NCBI RefSeq assembly: GCF_024505055.1
Contig: NZ_JANIBL010000032.1
Location: 1 to 54,038 of the forward strand
Reading direction: 5' to 3'
Source: Methylomonas rosea
Lineage (GTDB): Bacteria > Pseudomonadota > Gammaproteobacteria > Methylococcales > Methylomonadaceae
Length of the DNA: 54,038 bases
This document shows, one piece after another, positions 48,002 to 54,038 of this stretch. How positions within the stretch are numbered: the stretch's first letter is position 1; each line of letters starts with the position of its first letter. The translations under genes and the position numbers were made by a program. The notes beneath the pieces are model-generated. The model was not told the DNA's origin, made no database searches, and saw nothing but the letters and a program-made list of their open reading frames with translations.

Positions 48002-48751
48002 AGAAAGGCTTCTCCCAAAATGGTGCCTAAATAAAGGTAAAATGAATATCGCCTAGCACTGATATCAAACTAACTCGTCTATAGAATTATCCAATTAAAC
48101 AGCCTAAGTATCTCGCCATAGCCAAATGAATACTGAAGGTACGAATATCTAAAGCCAAATTTTCCACCCATATTTGAACTGGGTCAAATATTTAGAAAGC
48201 TGCCACTCACTATGGTGGGCAATGCATTTCTGCCAACCGGTTAGAGGTAATAGATTTAGCCCGCGTGTGGCACAATAAGCGTATGCACCCAACAGACTAA
48301 AGCCGCGCAACGTTGTGGAACAAGAAAAGGCAGGATCAAGTCTTGTCATCAAGCATCAATAGCTAACTGAAAGGCAGATAAGCATTCAGCTACTGTTACT
48401 GATGGTCGGAATGCAGTCGTCCGCTTTCTGGCCGATTGGTAAGGGTCGCCAACGTCGGCTTTGTAGCTCCCCAGGTTGCAGGATCTGTATTGGCTGACTG
48501 GCCGGTTTTGAGAAACACGACCGTCAGGAAGGGGTCGATTTTGCCCATTCGGTCCCGACAGAAGTAAGCTTTACCAACAGCCGACTTGCAAGGCATCCCC
48601 TTTAACATCCAAAAACCGCTGACCATTCTTGGTTCATGAGTAACCATTTAGGAACTCGGATCGAAAATTAGGCACGAAAGCATAACAGACCGTATATGCT
48701 GGTACTGTTTTATAATGGCTTTTTGAAGCATGGGCTATTGCCTGCACAGCC
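48002..48751. other. 750-bp gene-poor gap
   Basis: The gap lies between the divergent PEP-CTERM gene and the chaperone operon. Two minus-strand frames of 67 and 83 codons (48149-48352 and 48396-48647) look like chance or decayed sequence: their compositions are odd and no family is recognised. A TATAAT at 48711-48716 near the right end may serve the downstream operon. Confidence 0.5.
48711..48716 (+). promoter_or_regulatory. Possible -10 element of the accessory Hsp70 operon
   Basis: A consensus TATAAT lies 35 bp before the ATG at 48752. No convincing -35 sits at 16-18 bp, so regulation may depend on an activator or an alternative context. No sigma-32-like element was recognised. Confidence 0.35.
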
Positions 48752-51244
48752 ATGAAAAAAATCATCCAGAAAATTTCAGCAGGGTTATCGGAATCGACGT
48801 TGTCGGATAAGGCGCGGGCACACTATGCCGCCGGGCGCTATAAGGAGGCGAGCGATTTATTCAAGGAATTATTAAAACAATCAGCCGACGCCGAAACCAA
48901 ACGGTGCTTGGCCGATTGCTATCTGCAAAGAGCCTGGGCGATGGCCGGCAAGGGCATGCTGAAGGAAGCCTGCGTACTTTGGGAAAATTACGCGGCTAAC
49001 GCGCAACCGCCGCTGCAAGCGCAAGATGTTTACGTGCTGTGGCTGTTGGCCGGCAAAAACGAGCGCAAAGCCCATGCGGTGCTGGATGGCTTAAACGCGC
49101 GGCAGCTGGACGAAGAGTTTCCGGCGCTGGCGGCTTATCTGGGGGCGCTATTGGTATCGGGGGCCTCCGACCTGTTGCCGCATTTACCCCAGGATTCCGC
49201 ACTGCTCAAACATTGGGAATGGGTAGTCGCGGCGCTCGCGGCGTATCGTAACGGCGAGCCCGAGCGGTGTGAACAGGCTGTGAAACAACTGCCGTTCCGT
49301 TCGGCGTTTCGCGATTTGCGCACCTTGCTGAAAGCGCAACTGCTGGATGGTGCGGACAGCGAGCAAGCGCCGGCTCTGTTAGCCAAAATCCCCGACGAAT
49401 CGCCCTATCAACCGCTGGCTAAGGCCTGTTTGGCGTATCGGCAATCCGGCGCGGACTTCGTCGCCAGCTTGTCGCGCCTGGAGCATAATCAACGCCGGAT
49501 CGTTGCGCTAGCCAAAGGTCTCAACGCCCGCCAGAGCCAGTTGCTGGAAACGCTGATCAAGCCTGGCGAGCCGGACGAAAAGACTCGCTTCAATCTGGCG
49601 CTGCAATATCGCGATGTGTTCGGCGGCGATGCCGCGCAAGCCTATTGCCTGGGAGCGCTGGCCGAGTATCCGGGCGGAGAAAAAGACTACTTCAAACACT
49701 TCGCTAGTAAGGACCCGTTTGAGGAAAACCGCTTGCAAGCCTTGTTGCACGAGCAAGCGGAAAACGGCTACGACGCCCGGTTTTTCTGGGAACGCTGCAT
49801 CGATATTCTGAAAAAAGACCGGCCGGCGAACGATCGAAAAATCGCGTTTATCCTCAGACATATGGCCGACAAGGCCCATTCTGCGGAAGTGGCAGCGATG
49901 CTGGCCGATAGCCTGGAATACGATCCGAGTGATCTGCAAAGCTATCTGAAGCTATTAACGATTTATCAGGAACAGCGGCCGAACTCCGTTCAGTATGCAC
50001 ACTGGTTGGAACTCGGCCTGCAACGTTTCCCCGCCGATACCGATTTGCTGGTGCGCGCGGCCAAATCGGCCGCCGCCAGAAAAGCCTTTAAAAAAGCCGC
50101 GGCTTATGCCAAAGCCTTGTTGAAGATCGATCCGGTCAATACCTTGGCCAAGCACTTGTTGTTCGCCAATCACATGGCTCATGCCCGCCGCTTGGTGAAA
50201 GCCGAAAAGTTTCATTTGGTGGAAAAGGAAATTCAAGCGGCCGAACAATTGACCGTCGATAAAAGTCTGCGCCGCCAGGCCGATCTGTTGCGCGGTTTTT
50301 ATCTGTGGCAGGCGGAGGACAAATCTCAGGGCCTGCAACGCATCGTCGATACCCTGGCCACGCTGCATGACGATCCAATCAATATGCATTTTCAGGCGCA
50401 GATCGAAGCCGGTTTGTTGGAGCTGCCGACACAGGGGCTTAGCCGCGCGCTGCCGGCGTTTAAGGACTTTCTGCTGTCGGCCCCGCAATTGCAGCGGCTG
50501 ATCGCGTCTCTCGATTATTACGACGAGCAATTGGACGATAGAAGCTTGTTGTTCAAAGCCTTGGATAAGGTCAAAGTGCCGCTGAAAAAGTCGGTGGAAT
50601 GGCTGCTGGAGCACGAAGCATTATTGTTATCCTGGTGCCAGGCTTTGGAGAATATCGGTCATTACGAGTTATTGAAGCACTGCGCCAAAGCGGCTCAGAC
50701 TCGCCGGCATACGCCGGCCTGGATGTATTACCGGACGCTGGCCGAATGCCAAGGCGATGCCAGCCACTTGGACTTCATGAGCTTATACCGCTTGAAAATT
50801 GCCTTGGAAGATGCGCGGGCGGATAACGACAATAAGACCGCCGGGTTGATCGCGCGCCTGCTCGAGCGGGCCAGCGGCGCCCCCGAGTATTTGCCATTTG
50901 CGGATGAAGCGGATGAATTCGAGCAGTCAGCCATTAGCGATGATCCAATCGAAGATTTGTTCGGGCCCATTCCGGACGCGGTGTTCAAGCGCATTGAAAA
51001 GAAAATCGAGGAGATCATGCGCAAGCGCGGACCCGATTATTTCGCTGCCCAAATTATGCGTCAATACGGCGAGCAGCTTGGCCAGCAACGACTGGCGATT
51101 TTGTTTATGAACCAGGATTTCCTCTGGTCGGTGGCTATACTCGCCGGCGCGGAGGAACTTAAGATCGAGATCGGCGTTCGTTTCGACGACATCCTCGCGC
51201 GTTTCGAGCATAACTCCCCGCAATATTCACTGCCTTTCAATTGA
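48752..51244 (+). CDS. Large helical-repeat (TPR-like) protein of the accessory Hsp70 operon
   Basis: This 830-aa soluble protein has no signal peptide or TM segment. It is rich in Ala/Leu helical pairs of TPR character: KARAHYAAGRYKEASDLFKELL at the start, and RAAKSAAARKAFKKAAAYAKALL in the middle. The C-terminal quarter turns acidic and ends with EEIMRKRGPDYFAAQIMRQYGEQLGQQRLAILF. It is the first gene of a compact operon (J-domain, GrpE-like, Hsp70, zinc-ribbon) and starts 6 bp before the J gene. A scaffold or client-binding role is inferred from context. No family name is recognised with certainty. Confidence 0.8.
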   Translation: MKKIIQKISAGLSESTLSDKARAHYAAGRYKEASDLFKELLKQSADAETKRCLADCYLQRAWAMAGKGMLKEACVLWENYAANAQPPLQAQDVYVLWLLAGKNERKAHAVLDGLNARQLDEEFPALAAYLGALLVSGASDLLPHLPQDSALLKHWEWVVAALAAYRNGEPERCEQAVKQLPFRSAFRDLRTLLKAQLLDGADSEQAPALLAKIPDESPYQPLAKACLAYRQSGADFVASLSRLEHNQRRIVALAKGLNARQSQLLETLIKPGEPDEKTRFNLALQYRDVFGGDAAQAYCLGALAEYPGGEKDYFKHFASKDPFEENRLQALLHEQAENGYDARFFWERCIDILKKDRPANDRKIAFILRHMADKAHSAEVAAMLADSLEYDPSDLQSYLKLLTIYQEQRPNSVQYAHWLELGLQRFPADTDLLVRAAKSAAARKAFKKAAAYAKALLKIDPVNTLAKHLLFANHMAHARRLVKAEKFHLVEKEIQAAEQLTVDKSLRRQADLLRGFYLWQAEDKSQGLQRIVDTLATLHDDPINMHFQAQIEAGLLELPTQGLSRALPAFKDFLLSAPQLQRLIASLDYYDEQLDDRSLLFKALDKVKVPLKKSVEWLLEHEALLLSWCQALENIGHYELLKHCAKAAQTRRHTPAWMYYRTLAECQGDASHLDFMSLYRLKIALEDARADNDNKTAGLIARLLERASGAPEYLPFADEADEFEQSAISDDPIEDLFGPIPDAVFKRIEKKIEEIMRKRGPDYFAAQIMRQYGEQLGQQRLAILFMNQDFLWSVAILAGAEELKIEIGVRFDDILARFEHNSPQYSLPFN

Positions 51245-51250
51245 GTACCG

Positions 51251-51583
51251 ATGATTTCACCGTACCGTATTCTGGGTGTATCCGAACAGGCCGCCGACGC
51301 CGACATCAAACAAGCCTATTTGCAAGGGGTCAAGGACAATCCGCCTGACCGCGATTCCGTGCGCTTTCGGCAAATTCAAGATGCTTACGCTGCGATCAAG
51401 GACGAAGACTGCCGCCTGCGCCACGCTTTGTTTCATGTGCCGCGTGTCGAATTCGACGCGTTGCTGGCGCAAGCTTTTAATCAACAAGGCGCCGGCGGCC
51501 CGATGGCTGCGGACGACTTCCTAAAACTGTTGAGCACGGTTGCCATCGAAAAATCGCTCGCCAAATTCACTAAACCAACATGA
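51251..51583 (+). CDS. Small J-domain protein with degenerate HPD motif
   Basis: This 110-aa protein is mostly one J domain: SPYRILGVSEQAADADIKQAYLQGVKDN, then PPDRDSVRFRQIQDAYAAI. In canonical J proteins the loop between helices II and III reads HPD and is essential for stimulating Hsp70 ATPase. Here the aligned residues 31-33 are PPD, preceded by Asn30, so the histidine is absent. Related accessory J proteins often show HPPD/FPPD loops, so this may be a family trait. A short C-terminal helix follows. Its stop overlaps the grpE-like start (ATGA), indicating tight coupling. Confidence 0.85.
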   Translation: MISPYRILGVSEQAADADIKQAYLQGVKDNPPDRDSVRFRQIQDAYAAIKDEDCRLRHALFHVPRVEFDALLAQAFNQQGAGGPMAADDFLKLLSTVAIEKSLAKFTKPT

Positions 51584-52230
51584 ACACAGAAACCCCGCAA
51601 GACGAATTGCTGGCAGCCTTGCAGCACTATCTACAGGAAACCGATTTTGCTCATTTGACCGCGTTTGAGCAACCGGATTTGAGTGCCTTATTCAGCGATT
51701 TAGCCGGTCTGAAAACCGAAGTCAAGGCCGAGTCGCGGCAATTCAAGGCCACGCTGGACAGCTTAAGCGATGCCGTCGAAACCTTGAAAGCCGACAATCA
51801 AGCTCTGGCGGAGGAACTGGCGAAAGCCGGCGAACGTCTGCAACAACAACAGCGGGAGGTCGAACGCACGATGTTGCTGGAATGGATCGATATTTACGAC
51901 CGGCTCAGCGCAGGCTATCGGGCCTTGCAAAACTATCGGCCGGTCGACGGTTTGTTCAGGCATTCCAAACCTCAGGACGTGCGCTTCATCGCCAGCGTTG
52001 GCGAAGGTCAGGAAATCACCTTGAAACGCCTGGAACACATGCTGCAACGCCGGCGGGTGTTTGCCATTGATTGTGTCGGCCAGCCCTTCGATGCCCGGAC
52101 GATGACGACCATCGCCATCGGCAACGATCCCACGCTGGAAAACGCTGTCGTGCTAGAAGAATTGCGCAAGGGCTTTTTAATCGACGATCAGGTACTGCGC
52201 TTGGCGGAAGTCAAGGTCAATAAACTCTAA
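51580..52230 (+). CDS. GrpE-like nucleotide exchange factor
   Basis: This 216-aa protein has a long central coiled coil (about residues 45-105, LKTEVKAESRQFKATLDSL to QQQQREVERTMLLEW) followed by a helical segment and a small beta domain. The beta domain contains VGQPFDARTMTTIAIGNDPTLENAVVLEELRKGFLIDDQVLRLAEVKV, the GrpE beta-wing pattern (FDPxxHxA in true GrpE; here FDARTMTT). It should promote ADP release from the Hsp70 encoded 16 bp downstream. It is clearly diverged from housekeeping GrpE, having a different N-terminus and wing. Confidence 0.87.
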   Translation: MNTETPQDELLAALQHYLQETDFAHLTAFEQPDLSALFSDLAGLKTEVKAESRQFKATLDSLSDAVETLKADNQALAEELAKAGERLQQQQREVERTMLLEWIDIYDRLSAGYRALQNYRPVDGLFRHSKPQDVRFIASVGEGQEITLKRLEHMLQRRRVFAIDCVGQPFDARTMTTIAIGNDPTLENAVVLEELRKGFLIDDQVLRLAEVKVNKL

Positions 52231-52246
52231 CCATACAGAAAAACTC

Positions 52247-53986
52247 ATGAGCGACATCATCATCGGCATAGATCTTGGGACCACGAATTCGGAAGTGGCC
52301 ATCGTCGAAAACGGCAAAGTCACCGTGATCGCCGACGCCGGCAAGAAGATTTTGCCGTCGTTCGTCGGCATCGACGATAACGGCGACATCCTAGTCGGCG
52401 AAACCGCGCGCAATCAATACCTGATTTATCCGGAGCGCACCGTCAAGTCGATCAAACGCTTGATGGGGCAGGACGCGCAGGTGGCGATGGCCGGTCAGTC
52501 CTACTCGCCGCAGGAAATTTCCGCGATCATCCTGAAGCGTTTGAAGGCGATTGCCGAAGCCTACACAGGCCGGCCTATTGTCAAGGCGGTGATTACCGTG
52601 CCGGCCTATTTTTCCGACGCCCAACGCCAGGCCACCCGCGAAGCTGGCGAAATCGCCGGGCTGGAGGTGGTGCGGATGATCAACGAGCCGACCGCCGCAG
52701 CCCTGGTTTACGGTGCCGGCCAGCTCGACGCCAAGCGCATGCTGGTCTACGACTTGGGCGGCGGTACCTTCGACGTGTCGGTGGTCAACGTGCAGAGCGG
52801 CGTCGTCGAAGTGCTGGCCAGCCATGGCGACAATCATCTGGGCGGCGACGATTTCGACCAGTTGATCGTTGATCGCATTCTGGCGCATATTCGCGAAAAA
52901 TTCGGCATCGAAGTCGAGCCGCACGGCAAGGCGATGGCGCGCATCACCCGGGCGGCGGAGCAGGCGAAACTACGCTTGTCCGACGAGCCCTACGCGATGA
53001 TAGAGGAAGAATATTTGCTGGAACGCCAAGGCACACCGCTGCATTTGACGCTGGAATTGGCGCGTTCGGACTACGAAGACCTGATCGCGGACCATATCAA
53101 TGCGACGATGGACGCCACCCACATCGCGCTGAAGGGTGCCAAACTGACCGCGTCCGACATCGACGAAATCATTCTGGTCGGCGGCTCGACGCGCACGCCG
53201 TGCATCCGCGAGCGGCTGTTCGACGAATTCGGTTTCGAACCGCATGGCGAAGTCGATCCAGATCTGTGCGTGGCGATGGGCGCAGCCATGCAGGCGGCAA
53301 TGATCAACGGTGAAGATATAGGCACGGTCTTGGTCGACGTGACGCCGTATACCTTCGGCACCTGCGCGGTAGGCTATCTGGACGGTATGCCCTATCCCTA
53401 TCAGTACATACCCATCATTCATAAAAACAGCGTGTTGCCGGTGCGCAAGGCCGAAGCTTTCGAGACCTTTCACGACAATCAACGCGAAGTGAACGTGCGG
53501 ATTTTTCAAGGTGAGGACCCGGATGCGCTGAACAACGTCGAAATCGGCGAATTTTTGGTCGAGGGTTTATTGGACGTGCCGGCCGGCAATGTCATCACCT
53601 TGACGCTGGACCTGGATTTGAACGGCATCTTGCACGTTTCGGCGCGGGAGAAAGCCTCCGGCAAGGAAAAAGCCATCACCATTAATAACGCGATTTCTCG
53701 TTTCGATAGCGGCGAACTAAGTGACGCCAAACAGCGTATCGACGGCTTGTTCGGCGAAACTGCCGTTGGCGAGGCGGGTTCAGGACCGGAAAGTCCCGCT
53801 GTCGCCGCCGCGCGCAATGCAATCAAGAAAGCCGAAGCGCTGTTCGAAACCGTTTCCGCCGAAGACAAGGAAGACATGGTCGATTTAATCGAAACCATCG
53901 CCAATTGTCTGGAAAACGGTGATGAGACCGGGCTGCGCGAGCCGGTCGAACGCCTGAACGACATCATCTACTACCTGGAGTCGTAA
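52247..53986 (+). CDS. Accessory Hsp70 chaperone (short DnaK paralogue)
   Basis: This 579-aa Hsp70 has a full nucleotide-binding domain: GIDLGTTNSEVAIV (7-20), VITVPAYFSDAQRQATREAGEIAG, NEPTAAALVYG, VYDLGGGTFDVSVV and ILVGGSTRTPCIRERL. The substrate-binding beta domain follows (VDVTPYTFGTCAVGYLDG, NGILHVSAREKASGKEKAITI). The lid is short and the disordered EEVD-like tail of DnaK is missing; the protein ends LNDIIYYLES. It is about 60 residues shorter than DnaK and is encoded with its own J and GrpE-like partners rather than with dnaJ. A zinc-ribbon gene begins one base before its stop is complete (TAATG). Confidence 0.95.
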   Translation: MSDIIIGIDLGTTNSEVAIVENGKVTVIADAGKKILPSFVGIDDNGDILVGETARNQYLIYPERTVKSIKRLMGQDAQVAMAGQSYSPQEISAIILKRLKAIAEAYTGRPIVKAVITVPAYFSDAQRQATREAGEIAGLEVVRMINEPTAAALVYGAGQLDAKRMLVYDLGGGTFDVSVVNVQSGVVEVLASHGDNHLGGDDFDQLIVDRILAHIREKFGIEVEPHGKAMARITRAAEQAKLRLSDEPYAMIEEEYLLERQGTPLHLTLELARSDYEDLIADHINATMDATHIALKGAKLTASDIDEIILVGGSTRTPCIRERLFDEFGFEPHGEVDPDLCVAMGAAMQAAMINGEDIGTVLVDVTPYTFGTCAVGYLDGMPYPYQYIPIIHKNSVLPVRKAEAFETFHDNQREVNVRIFQGEDPDALNNVEIGEFLVEGLLDVPAGNVITLTLDLDLNGILHVSAREKASGKEKAITINNAISRFDSGELSDAKQRIDGLFGETAVGEAGSGPESPAVAAARNAIKKAEALFETVSAEDKEDMVDLIETIANCLENGDETGLREPVERLNDIIYYLES

Positions 53987-54038
53987 TGCAGCGCTGCCCG
54001 GCCTGCAATGCCCGGCTCGGCGCAGCCACGCTCTGCCC
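53986..54038 (+). CDS. 5' end of a zinc-ribbon protein, truncated by the window edge
   Basis: ATG 53986 overlaps the Hsp70 stop (TAATG). The first 18 codons read MQRCPACNARLGAATLCP, with a CPAC pair and a further Cys, typical of the start of a zinc ribbon. The rest lies outside the window, so full length and other domains are unknown. Overlap places it in the accessory Hsp70 operon, possibly as a substrate-binding or regulatory partner. Confidence 0.65.
   Translation, partial: MQRCPACNARLGAATLC

Noticed and set aside
48149..48647. Two short minus-strand frames considered as decayed transposase
   Set aside because: No transposase motif, terminal repeat or target duplication could be identified.
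49955..50614. Minus-strand frame of 219 codons inside the TPR-like gene
   Set aside because: Antisense shadow; Gln/Leu-rich composition produced by the helical-repeat gene.

Overview
The window is chromosomal DNA from a gammaproteobacterium. The GyrB, DnaA, DnaN, Gmk, HemL, UbiA, HldE, RmuC and YchJ proteins are all of gammaproteobacterial type. The exosortase-type PEP-CTERM protein, the TonB receptor/YfiR/hybrid-kinase module and the repeat families suggest an environmental lineage, possibly a Methylococcales methanotroph such as Methylomonas. That genus-level guess is inference: no methane-oxidation gene, rRNA or tRNA is present.

Layout. 1-2.5 kb: a translationally coupled Dam-type adenine methylase and a HerA-like ATPase that runs off the left edge; this looks like an acquired, possibly defensive, pair. 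2.5-8.8 kb: the replication block dnaA-dnaN-recF-gyrB on the minus strand, with two parS-like sites at the recF/gyrB junction and a DnaA-box cluster between dnaA and dnaN. 8.9-14.9 kb: gmk, a lipoprotein, hemL, an unknown gene, a YefM/YoeB toxin-antitoxin pair, an exported protein and rmuC, all on plus. 14.9-15.3 kb: an AT-rich gap with DnaA boxes and a DnaA-trio-like tract, the better oriC candidate. 15.4-20.5 kb: a hotdog-fold protein and an RND efflux pair. 20.7-27 kb (minus): a small exported protein, a GST, a yeast-type cytosine deaminase with ubiA, an AT-rich AAA ATPase/DUF4276 pair (defence-like) and hldE. 27-28.8 kb: an arsC-like gene with wrbA, then a class D beta-lactamase.

28.8-37.7 kb: an ECF42-type regulon (VOC, SRPBCC, DGPF/YCII and VOC proteins, plus the sigma gene next to marR). 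It is split by about 5 kb carrying ychJ, a Cys-cluster gene, a secreted protein and two AT-rich accessory genes. An ECF42-like promoter lies upstream of the VOC-DGPF-SRPBCC genes. 37.7-41.1 kb: an aminotransferase divergent from marR with shared operators, an Xre/RES toxin-antitoxin pair, a MEKHLA protein and CreA. 41.1-45.6 kb: hybrid histidine kinase, YfiR and TonB receptor, probably one signalling operon. 45.8-48 kb: an aldo/keto reductase and a PEP-CTERM protein. 48.8-54 kb: a compact operon encoding a large helical-repeat protein, a J-domain protein lacking the HPD histidine, a GrpE-like protein, a short Hsp70 and the start of a zinc-ribbon protein. This is an accessory Hsp70 system distinct from housekeeping DnaKJ-GrpE and the most unusual gene set here.

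Intergenic regions carry several imperfect palindromic (REP/MITE-like) repeats. No CRISPR array, complete insertion sequence, integrase, tRNA or rRNA was seen.
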